Below the pieces are notes generated by a model. It ran no database searches and had not been told where the DNA came from. It worked only from the letters and a program-made list of their open reading frames with translations. From contig NZ_JABBND010000001.1 of the NCBI RefSeq assembly GCF_012933465.1, forward strand, positions 868,001 to 932,000: 64,000 nucleotides of DNA. Reading direction: 5' to 3'. The position numbers and the translations under genes were made by a program. This DNA is from Actinomycetospora sp. TBRC 11914. GTDB lineage: Bacteria > Actinomycetota > Actinomycetes > Mycobacteriales > Pseudonocardiaceae. This document shows positions 19,650-28,107 of the stretch, piece by piece (the first letter of the stretch is position 1; each line of letters opens with the position of its first letter).

Positions 19650-20366
19650 CTACCAGGGCACCTCGACACGGTCCTCCCACAACCGCCCGGTCGGCGGCGG
19701 GTCGGAGGGCGAGCCCGGCCGGCAGGCCAGCCAGACCGCGGTGTCCGCCCCCTCCTCGACCGACCGCGGCGCGTCCGGCCCGCCCATGTCGGTGCGGCAG
19801 TGGCCAGGGCAGGTGGCGTCGACGAGCACGCCGCGCCGGCCCGCCCCGAGCTCGTGGGCGAGGTTGCGGGTCAGCGCGTTCAGCCCCGCCTTCGCCACCC
19901 GGTACGGCGCGAGCCCGCCCGCCGTCCCCGGCCCGCTCATCCGGCCCAGGCACGCCGTCACGTTCACCACGCGGCCCCACCGGCGCTCGACCATGGCGGG
20001 CACGAAGGCCGCGACCAGCGCGAACGGCGCGTCGAGGTCGACGTCGCGCACCGCGCGCCAGTCGGCCAGCGAGACCTCCAGCGTCTTCGACCGCCGCGCG
20101 CTCATCACCGCCGCCGCGTTCACCAGCACGTCGACGTCCCCGACCCCCGCGACCGCGGCCGGGATCCCCTCGACGTCGGCGAGGTCGACCGGGAGCGCCG
20201 TCACCTCGCCGGGCATCGCCTCGACGGCCGCGCCCAGCGCCTCGGCGTCCCGCGCGACCGCGACCACCCGCGCCCCGGCCCCCGCCAGTCCCGCGGCGAT
20301 CTCCCGACCCAGACCCCGGCTCGCCCCGGTGACGACGGCGGTGCGCCCCGCGAGCTCTGTGCCCAT
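19650..20366 (-). CDS. Short-chain dehydrogenase/reductase
   Basis: A 238-residue classical SDR. It has the NAD(P) motif VVTGASRGLGREIA at about 11-24, the NAA(A) motif VLVNAAAVMS, and a catalytic set in which the usual Tyr-x3-Lys is YRVAK (GGLAPYRVAKAGLNALTRN), with the structural PG of ATCPGHCRTDMGG. The substrate is unknown. Many mycofactocin-dependent SDRs carry an extra insertion and keep NAD bound; no clear insertion is visible here, so I do not make that call. It is divergent from the methanol dehydrogenase and converges, with zero spacing, on the DUF559 gene. Confidence 0.83.
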   Translation of the reverse strand: MGTELAGRTAVVTGASRGLGREIAAGLAGAGARVVAVARDAEALGAAVEAMPGEVTALPVDLADVEGIPAAVAGVGDVDVLVNAAAVMSARRSKTLEVSLADWRAVRDVDLDAPFALVAAFVPAMVERRWGRVVNVTACLGRMSGPGTAGGLAPYRVAKAGLNALTRNLAHELGAGRRGVLVDATCPGHCRTDMGGPDAPRSVEEGADTAVWLACRPGSPSDPPPTGRLWEDRVEVPW

Positions 20367-20627
20367 GCGGGCGAGTTCCCCGGCCCGCGTCGGCAAATCC
20401 TGCCGATCTTGGACCCTCCTTGTCGCCAAAAATGTGCAGCAGCAACGGGATCGCCAACCGGCACGAAGGGCAGCACCCGAAACCCTCCGAACGTCGGGGT
20501 GATCTCCCCGCTCCGTGAACGGGATCACGGTCGTGCGCTCGCCCGTGACCCAGAGCACCCTTAGCGTCCGCGCCGGACGACAGACCAGCTGCCCCCAGCC
20601 GGTCCGCCCGACGACGAGAGGATCGAG
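20367..20627. promoter_or_regulatory. Divergent SDR/methanol dehydrogenase promoter region
   Basis: A 261-base region with a locally less GC-rich stretch (CGCCAAAAATGTGCAGC near 20427). A perfect dyad TCGGCA-AATCC-TGCCGA lies at 20390-20406. The methanol dehydrogenase has a usable AGAGGA site about ten bases before its ATG. The dyad may be an operator for one of the local regulators (inference). Confidence 0.5.
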
Positions 20628-21920
20628 ATGCAGGTCGACGAGCTGCTCAAGCCGTTCCCGATCAAGGAGTTCCACCCGTTCCCGCGGGCGCTCCTCGGGC
20701 CCGGCTCGCACGAGATGATCGGGCCGGAGGCCCTGAAGCTGGGCTTCAAGAAGACCCTGATCATGACGTCGGGCCTGCGCGGCACCGACATCGTGCACAA
20801 GATCAGCGAGTCGCTGAAGTACCACGGGGTGGACACGGTCATCTACGACCAGGTCGAGTCCAACCCCAAGGACTACAACGTCATGGACGCGGTGAAGCTG
20901 TACCAGGAGAACACCTGTGACAGCTTCGTCTCCATCGGCGGCGGCTCGTCGCACGACGCCTGCAAGGGCGCGCGCATCTCGGTGTCGCACGACGGCCGCA
21001 ACGTCAACGAGTTCGAGGGCTTCAACCAGTCCGAGAACCCGAAGAACCCGCCGCACATCGCGGTCTCGACGACGGCCGGCACGGGCTCGGAGACCTCCTG
21101 GGCCTACGTCATCACCGACACGACGACGGACCCGAACAACCCGCACAAGTACGTCGCGTTCGACGACAACTCGGTCACGAGCCTCGCGATCGACGACCCG
21201 GTGCTCTACTACGACTGCCCGATCGACTTCACCGCCCAGTGCGGCTTCGACGTCCTCGCGCACGCCTCCGAGCCCTACGTCAGCCGCCTCAACTTCGAGC
21301 CGAGCCTGGGCAACGCCCTGCACGCCATCGAGCTCACCGCGGGGAACCTCCGCGAGGCGGTCTGGAACGGCCAGGACCTGCCCGGCCGCCAGGGCATGAT
21401 GTACGCCCAGTACATCGCCGCGCAGGCGTTCAACTCCGGCGGCCTCGGGATCATCCACTCGATCTCGCACGCGGTGTCGGCCTTTTACGACACCCACCAC
21501 GGCCTGAACAACGCCATCGCGCTCCCCCGCGTCTGGGCGTTCAACATGCCGGTCGCCTACAAGCGCTTCGCCCGGATCGCCGAGGCCATGGGTGTGGACA
21601 CCACGCACATGACCGACGTCCAGGCCGCCGAGGCCGCGCTCGCCGCCTCCATCCGGCTGCTGCGCGACGTGGGCATCCCGGAGAAGTTCACCGACGTCAC
21701 CCAGGACTCGTACTCCAAGAACCGGCTGGGCCAGGGCCCGACGAAGTTCTACGAGAACGAGAAGACCATCACGGGCAACGACGCCGACGTGGACCGCATC
21801 ACCAACCACGTCCTCGGCGACGCCTGCACCCCGGGCAACCCGAAGGAGTGCACCTTCACGACGGTGCGCCCCGTCGTCGACCACTGCCTCAACGGTGACC
21901 TCGACGACCTGCTCAGCTGA
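20628..21920 (+). CDS. mdo: NDMA-dependent methanol dehydrogenase (mycofactocin-linked, Fe-ADH family)
   Basis: A 430-residue group III alcohol dehydrogenase. NAD-binding SIGGGSSHDACKGA (about 104-117), STTAGTGSETSWAYVITD, the metal-binding segment GFDVLAHASEPYVS and IIHSISHAVSAFYDTHHGLNNAI are all present. The long C-terminus (TGNDADVDRITNHVLGDACTPGN) is characteristic of MDO/MNO enzymes, which oxidise methanol and other primary alcohols with tightly bound NAD and need an external acceptor, in mycobacteria mycofactocin. It is followed by a hairpin, then MoxR, VWA and a probable MftM, the neighbourhood recalled around the M. smegmatis enzyme. The product formaldehyde, once oxidised to CO2, could feed RuBisCO. 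Confidence 0.93.
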   Translation: MQVDELLKPFPIKEFHPFPRALLGPGSHEMIGPEALKLGFKKTLIMTSGLRGTDIVHKISESLKYHGVDTVIYDQVESNPKDYNVMDAVKLYQENTCDSFVSIGGGSSHDACKGARISVSHDGRNVNEFEGFNQSENPKNPPHIAVSTTAGTGSETSWAYVITDTTTDPNNPHKYVAFDDNSVTSLAIDDPVLYYDCPIDFTAQCGFDVLAHASEPYVSRLNFEPSLGNALHAIELTAGNLREAVWNGQDLPGRQGMMYAQYIAAQAFNSGGLGIIHSISHAVSAFYDTHHGLNNAIALPRVWAFNMPVAYKRFARIAEAMGVDTTHMTDVQAAEAALAASIRLLRDVGIPEKFTDVTQDSYSKNRLGQGPTKFYENEKTITGNDADVDRITNHVLGDACTPGNPKECTFTTVRPVVDHCLNGDLDDLLS

Positions 21921-21940
21921 GCCGGAGAGCTGATACTCGT

Positions 21941-21981
21941 ACCGGTGCCCGGCGGAGCCTCGCGGCCCGCCGGGCACCGGT
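21941..21981 (+). terminator. Hairpin after the methanol dehydrogenase gene
   Basis: Perfect 15-base arms ACCGGTGCCCGGCGG and CCGCCGGGCACCGGT with an 11-base loop, 20 bases after the stop and 35 bases before moxR. It may terminate most transcripts and let a fraction through to moxR, so the dehydrogenase is made in excess of its accessory proteins (inference). Confidence 0.7.
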
Positions 21982-22016
21982 GCGTTCCCTCGCCTGCACG
22001 TACGGAAGGACCCCGC

Positions 22017-23312
22017 GTGACCAGCACGTCCGAGCAGCCCACCGGCACCGCGGCCGACGCCCCGTCGGGACCGTTCGAGTCGGTCGACGACGTCGTCGAG
22101 GCGCTTTCGGCCCAGGGCTACATCGCCGATCGACGGCTGGCCACCACCGTCTTCCTCCTGACGCGGCTGGAGAAGCCGCTCCTGCTGGAGGGCCCGGCCG
22201 GCGTCGGGAAGACCGAGTTGGCGAAGATGCTCGCGGTGGCGACCGGGCGTCGCTTCCTGCGCCTGCAGTGCTACGAGGGCCAGGACGAGACCAAGGCCCT
22301 CTACGAGTGGGACTACGGCAAGCAGCTGCTCTACACCCAGATCCTGCGGGAGAAGATCGGGCAGGTCGTCGAGGACGCCCCCGACATCCCCACCGCCGTC
22401 GACCGCATCGGCGCGCAGGACTCCGTGTTCTTCTCCGAGCGCTTCCTCGCGCCGCGCCCGCTGCTCCAGGCGATCCGGTCCCCCGAGCCCGTCGTGCTGC
22501 TGATCGACGAGGTCGACCGCGCCGACGAAGCCCTCGAGGCCGTCCTGCTCGAGACCCTCGGCGAGTTCCAGATCTCGGTGCCCGAGGTCGGCACGTTCGC
22601 CGCCGAGAACGCCCCCTACGTGATCCTCACCAGCAACAACACCCGCGACCTCGCCGCCGCCCTCAAGCGGCGCTGCCTGCACCTCTTCCTCGACTACCCC
22701 ACCGCCGAGCGCGAGCTGGAGATCGTGCAGTCGAAGAACACCGGCCTGCCCGAGGCGGCCGCGCGCGAGCTCGTCGAGGTGGTCCGCGGGCTGCGCGAGC
22801 TCGAGCTGCGCAAGGCGCCGTCGATCTCCGAGACGATCGACTGGGCCCGCACGCTCGCGGTCCTCGGCGTCGACGAGCTGAACTCGCGGATCCTCGCCGA
22901 CACGGTCTCCGTCGTCGTCAAGTACGACAAGGACGTGACGAAGGCGCTGGGTGCGCTGCCCAACCTGGTCGACCCGAACGCCGTCGTCGACGACGCGCAC
23001 GGGCACGGCCACGGGCATGGCCACGGGCACGGGCACGACGACGACCACGCCCACGAGTCCCACCCGGCCCCGCGGAACGGCCGCTCCTCCGGCCCCGCAC
23101 CCGCGGTCGACGACGACGAGGACAACGGGCCCGACGGCCGCGCGGTGCGCGCCTCGAAGGACCAGGAAGGCCGCCACGTGGGCCACTACGCGGCCGGCAG
23201 CGAGGCCAAGGAGGCGGCCCGCCGTGGCGAGGGCCCGGAGGCGAAGCCACGCTCGGTCAGCTCCTCGCAGGGGAACCGGTCGTTCGGGCTGGGCCGCAAG
23301 CGCGCCCTGTAG
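22017..23312 (+). CDS. MoxR-family AAA+ ATPase with histidine-rich tail
   Basis: A 431-residue MoxR-type ATPase. Walker A GPAGVGKTE at 59-67, Walker B VVLLIDEVDRADEA and sensor LTSNNTRDLAAALKRRC are intact; MoxR proteins work with VWA partners to insert metals or assemble enzymes. The catalytic part ends near residue 320. It is followed by a HGHGHGHGHGHGH run with DDDHAHESH (about 327-346), then an acidic and Gly/Ser-rich tail. The tract is a plausible metal-binding reservoir. The GTG at 22017 follows GGAAGGA. The gene sits between the methanol dehydrogenase and the VWA gene, which has a similar tract. Confidence 0.88.
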   Translation: MTSTSEQPTGTAADAPSGPFESVDDVVEALSAQGYIADRRLATTVFLLTRLEKPLLLEGPAGVGKTELAKMLAVATGRRFLRLQCYEGQDETKALYEWDYGKQLLYTQILREKIGQVVEDAPDIPTAVDRIGAQDSVFFSERFLAPRPLLQAIRSPEPVVLLIDEVDRADEALEAVLLETLGEFQISVPEVGTFAAENAPYVILTSNNTRDLAAALKRRCLHLFLDYPTAERELEIVQSKNTGLPEAAARELVEVVRGLRELELRKAPSISETIDWARTLAVLGVDELNSRILADTVSVVVKYDKDVTKALGALPNLVDPNAVVDDAHGHGHGHGHGHGHDDDHAHESHPAPRNGRSSGPAPAVDDDEDNGPDGRAVRASKDQEGRHVGHYAAGSEAKEAARRGEGPEAKPRSVSSSQGNRSFGLGRKRAL

Positions 23313-23368
23313 CCCGGTAGCCCTACAGCCCCGCCGCCGTCGGCTCCCGCGAGAGAGGAGGCCCCGCG

Positions 23369-24919
23369 ATGGAGGCCAGCATCCACCGCTTCGTCCGGCT
23401 GCTGCGCATCCGCCAGGTCCGGATCTCCACCTCGGAGGTCCTCGACGCCATGCGGTGCGCGCGCGAGCCCGGTGTGCTCGCCGACCGCGCGACCCTCAAG
23501 GCCGCGCTGCAGGTCGCGCTGGTCAAGGACATCCGCGACGAGGCCACGTTCGACGAGATCTTCGACGCGTTCTTCGCGCTGGTGCGGATCGGCAAGGAGG
23601 ACACCGGGCACGGCCACGGGCACGGCCACGAGGATCTGTCCGACGACGGGTCGCTCGAGGACTTCACGCTGTCCGAGGAGCCCAGCGAGACCCCGCAGCA
23701 GGGTCACGACCACGGCAAGCCGGTCGACATCAAGGAGTTCTTCGACCCCGACGACCTGGCCCAGCAGTACAACCTCCACCAGGAGGCCAACAAGATCGAC
23801 CTCGCGGCGATGACCGACGAGATCGTCTTCTCCAAGGACGGGGCCACCGACCAGACCGGCACCGGCGAGAAGGTCCAGATCGAGACCGACCACCTCCACG
23901 GCGGCGGGCTGCCGGGCGACATCGCCACCGCGTCGGGCACGAAGGTCGACGCGGACCTCAACGTCGCCCAGCAGGAGGCCCTCCTCGGCTGGCTGCAGGG
24001 TGTTGAAGACGAGGTGGACGGGGCGAACGATGGTGACGAGTCGGACGCGATGGCGCTGCGCCGCCGGCTCGCCGGGATGCTCGAGAACCTCCCCGAGGCG
24101 ATCAAGGCCCACCTCGAGCGGCTCATGGAGATCGAGCAGCGCGTCATCGAGGGCGGGCACGCCGACGAGGACGCCCGCAAGGCCGAGGTCGACCGGGCCG
24201 AGGAGCACGAGCGCCAACAGCTCGAGGACTCGCTGCGCCGCCTCGCCAAGACCCTGCACGGCGCCCTCACCCACCGACGCCGCCAGTCCCCGCGCGGGCG
24301 CATCGACGCCGGCCGCACGATGCGGCGCAACATGCGCTTCGACGGCATCCCCTTCACCCCGGTGACGGTGAGCCGGGCCGAGGACAAGCCGCGCCTGGTG
24401 ATCCTCGCCGACGTCTCGCTCTCGGTGCGGGCCACCGCCCGGTTCACGCTGCACCTCGTGCACGGGCTGCAGGACATGTTCGGGCAGGTGCGCTCGTTCG
24501 CGTTCGTCTCCGAGCTCACCGAGGTCACCGACCTGTTCGCCGACCACACGGTGGAGGACGCCCTCGGGCTGATCTTCGGCGGCGACCTCATCGACGTCGA
24601 CGCGAACTCCAACTACGGCGAGGCCTTCGGCACCTTCCTCGAGGACCACGCCTCCGCGGTGAACCGGCGCTCGACGGTGATCGTGCTCGGCGACGGCCGG
24701 GGCAACGGCAACGACCCGAACATCGAGGCGTTCGCGGAGATCACCCGGCGGGCCCGCGAGACGATCTGGCTGACCCCGGAGCCGCGCTACTCCTGGGGGC
24801 TCGGCGCCTGCGACCTCCCGCAGTACGCCGAGTTCTGCGACCGCATCCGCGTCGTGCGGGACCTCACAGGGCTCTCGGAGGTCAGCCACGACATGGTCTC
24901 CGAGATGATCGGACGCTGA
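23369..24919 (+). CDS. CoxE-like VWA-domain protein with histidine-rich tract
   Basis: A 516-residue protein with a good GAGGAGG site before ATG 23369. The N-terminus (about 1-75) is helical (RFVRLLRIRQVRISTSEVLDAM), followed by HGHGHGHEDLSDDG near residue 80 and GHDHGK near 112. The C-terminal 200 residues form a VWA domain whose MIDAS motif is DVSLSVRATARF, with later VIVLGDGRGNG. It should be the MoxR partner in assembling or metallating a client, most simply the neighbouring iron-type methanol dehydrogenase (inference). Histidine-rich tracts in both partners strengthen the metal idea. Confidence 0.85.
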   Translation: MEASIHRFVRLLRIRQVRISTSEVLDAMRCAREPGVLADRATLKAALQVALVKDIRDEATFDEIFDAFFALVRIGKEDTGHGHGHGHEDLSDDGSLEDFTLSEEPSETPQQGHDHGKPVDIKEFFDPDDLAQQYNLHQEANKIDLAAMTDEIVFSKDGATDQTGTGEKVQIETDHLHGGGLPGDIATASGTKVDADLNVAQQEALLGWLQGVEDEVDGANDGDESDAMALRRRLAGMLENLPEAIKAHLERLMEIEQRVIEGGHADEDARKAEVDRAEEHERQQLEDSLRRLAKTLHGALTHRRRQSPRGRIDAGRTMRRNMRFDGIPFTPVTVSRAEDKPRLVILADVSLSVRATARFTLHLVHGLQDMFGQVRSFAFVSELTEVTDLFADHTVEDALGLIFGGDLIDVDANSNYGEAFGTFLEDHASAVNRRSTVIVLGDGRGNGNDPNIEAFAEITRRARETIWLTPEPRYSWGLGACDLPQYAEFCDRIRVVRDLTGLSEVSHDMVSEMIGR

Positions 24920-24942
24920 GGCCCGGTGGACGGGACGCGGCC

Positions 24943-25887
24943 GTGACCCTGACCCCGCCGGCCGCCGGCAGCGCCCGCATCGACCCCCTCGGCCCGTCCC
25001 ACCCGGGGCGGTGGGAGAACGGCCCCGTCGTGGTCTGCCACGTCGACCGCGCGGCGGTGCCGGTCCGGCTGGTCTCCGGGAAGGCACCCGAGCTGATCAG
25101 CGAGCACTTCGAGGTGCACCGCCCGGGCGGGCGGCTGCTGGTGCTCCACCGCTTCCGGCCCGACGAGCTCGACGACGACGTCTCGACCCTCGTCGCCGCC
25201 GAGCTCGGCCCGGTGGTGGAGTCGGCGCCGGTCTTCGAGCGGGTCGTCACCGGGATCGTGCGGTCCACCGTCGGCGACCCGCTCACCGCGTGGTCGACCT
25301 TCTACGCCAACTCCCTCGCCGTCCTGCGCCACCCGGAGCGGGCCCCGACCCCCGGGGCGCCCCCGGAGGCGTCGCTGGCCGGGTTCGCGCCGGTGCACGC
25401 GCGGGCGCTCGACGAGGTGGCGGGGACGACCGTCGCCGACCTCGGCACCTGCTTCGGCTTCCTCCCGCTGCTCATGGCGGAGCGCGGCCTCGACGTCGTC
25501 GCCACCGACCACACGCCGGGCACCATGCGGCTGCTCTCGGCGGTCGCGGGCACCGGGATCGTGCCCGCGGCGACGACCCGGCTGCGCACCGCCGCCTGCG
25601 ACGCCCGGGCCGTGCCGCTGCACGACGACGCCGTCGACACGGCCACCGCGATCCACCTGCTCGAGCACCTGCCGGCGGCGGACTCGGCCGCCGTCGTCGC
25701 GGAGATGTGCCGGATCGCCCGCCGTCGCATCGTCGTGGCCGTGCCGTTCGAGGACGAGCCCGACCCGGTCTACGGCCACCTCTGCCGCTTCACCCCCGAC
25801 GTCCTCACCGCCCTCGGCGAGCGCACCGGCGCCCGGTTCCGGGTGGAGTCCGACCACGGGGGCTGGCTCGTGGCTGACGCCCTGTGA
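24943..25887 (+). CDS. mftM: SAM-dependent methyltransferase, probable mycofactocin-glycan methyltransferase MftM
   Basis: A 314-residue protein. The N-terminal part (to about 140) is not typical of methyltransferases; the C-terminal half is a class I domain with motif I VADLGTCFGFLPLLM, the acidic VVATDHTPG and VDTATAIHLLEHLP. In M. smegmatis a methyltransferase close to the methanol dehydrogenase/MoxR/VWA genes (MftM) methylates the oligoglucose of mycofactocin; position and length here match that, from memory. No mftF glycosyltransferase lies in the window, so the glycan must be made elsewhere. GTG 24943. The stop codon lies within the arm of the large inverted repeat. Confidence 0.72.
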   Translation: MTLTPPAAGSARIDPLGPSHPGRWENGPVVVCHVDRAAVPVRLVSGKAPELISEHFEVHRPGGRLLVLHRFRPDELDDDVSTLVAAELGPVVESAPVFERVVTGIVRSTVGDPLTAWSTFYANSLAVLRHPERAPTPGAPPEASLAGFAPVHARALDEVAGTTVADLGTCFGFLPLLMAERGLDVVATDHTPGTMRLLSAVAGTGIVPAATTRLRTAACDARAVPLHDDAVDTATAIHLLEHLPAADSAAVVAEMCRIARRRIVVAVPFEDEPDPVYGHLCRFTPDVLTALGERTGARFRVESDHGGWLVADAL

Positions 25888-26007
25888 ACGATGGTGGTCG
25901 CTCCGACGACCAAGATCGTTCACACAGACGTGGCTCTGGTCGACATGTTCGGGTCGCCGGGTGCATGTGAACGATCTTGGTCGTGGGAGCGACCACAATC
26001 GTTCACA
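25883..26007. repeat. Large nested inverted repeat between convergent genes
   Basis: Two 42-base arms (25883-25924 and 25966-26007) are inverted copies matching at 40 of 42 positions, separated by 41 bases. Each arm is itself a hairpin (TGTGAACGAT ... ATCGTTCACA). The TGA inside TGTGAACG of the left arm is the stop of the methyltransferase gene (25885-25887), and the TGA of the right arm is the stop of the nitric oxide synthase gene (26003-26005). It probably acts as a bidirectional terminator. Confidence 0.92.
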
Positions 26008-27583
26008 TGGGGCACCCCTGACCCCGCGCCGCCTGCTGCGGGTCGATGCGGAACATCGGGCCGGAGTCGGTGGGCTCGTCGTAGTAGCGGTGGAACACCG
26101 GGGTGAGGCCGCCGGAGATGGGCGGGACGATCCAGCTCCAGTCCACCGGGCACTTCCGCCCGGCCGCCTCCTCCCGCTCGAGGTGGCGCAGGAAGCGCTG
26201 CGACTCGCCGTGGTGGTCGGCCATCGAGACGCCGGCCTGGTCGAACGAGTGCTGCACGGCGAGGGTGAGCTCGACGGCGGCGCGGTCGCGCCACATGGTG
26301 CGGTCGCTCGACGTGTCGAGTCCCATCCGCTCGGCCACCTCCCCGAGCATGTCGTAGCGCTCGCCGTCGGAGAGGTTGCGCGCCCCGATCTCGGTGGCCA
26401 TGTACCAGCCGTTGAACGGCGCGGCGGGGTAGGAGACGCCGCCGATGTCCAGGCGCATGTTGCTGATCACCGGGAGGGCGTGCCAGCGCAGGCCCAGCTC
26501 GGCGAACCAGGCGTGGTCGGGGTGGGTCAGCTCCACCTCGAGCACCGACTCCGCGGGCACCTCGAAGAACTGCGGGCCCTTCTCGGCCCACTCCCCGCCG
26601 CCGGAGACGACCAGCGGGAGGACGTCGAAGCGCCCCATCGGCGAGGGCGGCACCCACCCGAGCGAGCGCGCGTGGTCGGTGAACCCGACGTAGCGGGGGT
26701 CGCCGAGGACCCGGCCGCCGGTGCGGTAGCCGGCGTAGCGGACGAGCTGCTCGTTCCAGACCCGCGGGCCGGGCGAGGCGGGGGTGTCGGGGGCGAGCAC
26801 GGTGATCGTCGAGCGGATGCGCCCGCGGCGGGTGGCCTCGTCGAGGTGGCCGACGCATTCGGCGGCGACCTCGTCCGGCGCGACGACGTGACGCCGGTCG
26901 CGCACGTGCAGGCTGCGCCAGTACAGCCGCCCGATGCACCGTGCCGAGTTCCGCCAGGCGACGCGGGCGCCGAAGGCCAGCTCGGCCGGGGTGTGCACGT
27001 AGGTGCCGGTGCGCTCGATCTCGTCGCGGACCTCGGCGAGCCGGTCCTCGAGCGGCGCGGTCCGGCTGCTCGCGCCCTTGACCGCGGCGGCGCCGGGCTC
27101 GTCGGCCTCGGCGTGGAAGAGCCGGAGGAACTCCTCCGCCTCGGCGGGATCGACGGGGGGCACCGACTCCGACGACGACGCCGGGGCGCCCCAGGAGGCG
27201 CCGTCGTGCTCCCGGGGCCCTCCGGCGACGGCGTCGGGCGCGGCCGGGCGCTCGGGGCCGGGCAGGGGCGCTGCACCGTTCCGCGCCGCCGGGACGGCCG
27301 GCGCGTGCACGGTCGCCGCCGCGGTGTCGTCGTCCTCGGCGTCCGCCGACGCTGGACGGGGCCGCGGGCTCGGCCGCGGCGGCCCCTGGGGCTCGAGCTG
27401 GACGGGCTCCGCGACGGCGCCGTCCGGGCCCACCGGCGCGGTGAGCGGAGCGGTGGGTTCGCCGTGCTCGCCGGGGGCGGGCTCGACCTCGGGGGCAGCG
27501 GGGGACGGCACGCCGCTGACGGGCGTGTCCTCGGACGCCCCGTCCGCGCCGTTCACGGTCACCGTGGCCGTGCCGCGGGCCAT
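26003..27583 (-). CDS. nos: Nitric oxide synthase oxygenase (bacterial NOS)
   Basis: A 526-residue protein whose last 350 residues are a NOS oxygenase domain: the haem-thiolate site WRNSARCIGR (Cys216), PRYVGFTDHARSLGW, FFEVPAESVLEVELTHP, the substrate Glu region PFNGWYMATEIGARNL, and WSWIVPPISGG. Bacterial NOS makes nitric oxide from arginine using separate reductases. Usual length is about 360, and the first 145 residues here are an Ala/Pro/Glu-rich disordered extension. ATG 27583 is chosen because GGAGGTGG precedes it by two bases; upstream in-frame codons lack such a site. A flavohemoprotein lies 1.5 kb away. Confidence 0.93.
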   Translation of the reverse strand: MARGTATVTVNGADGASEDTPVSGVPSPAAPEVEPAPGEHGEPTAPLTAPVGPDGAVAEPVQLEPQGPPRPSPRPRPASADAEDDDTAAATVHAPAVPAARNGAAPLPGPERPAAPDAVAGGPREHDGASWGAPASSSESVPPVDPAEAEEFLRLFHAEADEPGAAAVKGASSRTAPLEDRLAEVRDEIERTGTYVHTPAELAFGARVAWRNSARCIGRLYWRSLHVRDRRHVVAPDEVAAECVGHLDEATRRGRIRSTITVLAPDTPASPGPRVWNEQLVRYAGYRTGGRVLGDPRYVGFTDHARSLGWVPPSPMGRFDVLPLVVSGGGEWAEKGPQFFEVPAESVLEVELTHPDHAWFAELGLRWHALPVISNMRLDIGGVSYPAAPFNGWYMATEIGARNLSDGERYDMLGEVAERMGLDTSSDRTMWRDRAAVELTLAVQHSFDQAGVSMADHHGESQRFLRHLEREEAAGRKCPVDWSWIVPPISGGLTPVFHRYYDEPTDSGPMFRIDPQQAARGQGCPM

Positions 27584-28107
27584 GCCACCTCCGAGTCGCT
27601 CGAGGTCCTGCCGTGTCCCTGACGGGCTCACGACCTCGGCGGTGTGTACCGCACCGCCGTCGTCGCCGTACCGAGCCGGGCCCCCGCGCGCTCGACGTCC
27701 ATCCTCACCGGTCGCTAACAGGATGGGATCTAGCCGTTCGGACCCACCTGGTCCGGGAAGCGGCCTGATCACGATCCTCCGTTCGGCGCATACCGGACGT
27801 CCATACCTGTCCTCGACCACCCGCGGGCGCTCCCGTGCCGCCCGCATCCTGGACCGGCGTCGACCCACCGGGGGCCGCTCGGGTCCCTCGCGGGTCGACC
27901 GATCCCGGACAGGTCACGGCCGACCACTGTAGGGGTAGCCCGTCCCCCTCCGGCGTCCGGCACCACCTCACCGACGGTCACTCGTCCGGGCCGTCCGGGC
28001 CCGGACCCCGGTGACCTCGGCACAGATCGTCTGGCACCCTGACCCGACGACCGGCAGTAGTCAGCGCGTGAACCGTGCGTGACGAGATGACGGCGAGAGG
28101 ATTCCGC
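27584..28107. other. Divergent intergenic region, no gene recognised
   Basis: A 524-base region between the NOS start and a small plus-strand gene. Open frames exist, but none has recognisable content. A slightly less GC-rich stretch near 27700-27810 (TCGCTAACAGGATGGGATCTAG; ATACCGGACGTCCATACCTG) may hold promoters. No clear hairpin or repeat is seen. Confidence 0.4.

Noticed and set aside
19650..20366. Mycofactocin-dependent SDR with non-exchangeable NAD
   Set aside because: These enzymes usually show an extra insertion near the cofactor site; I do not see it, so only a generic SDR call is made.
25883..26007. Insertion sequence ends
   Set aside because: The arms are terminal-repeat-like, but there is no transposase between them, only 41 bases.
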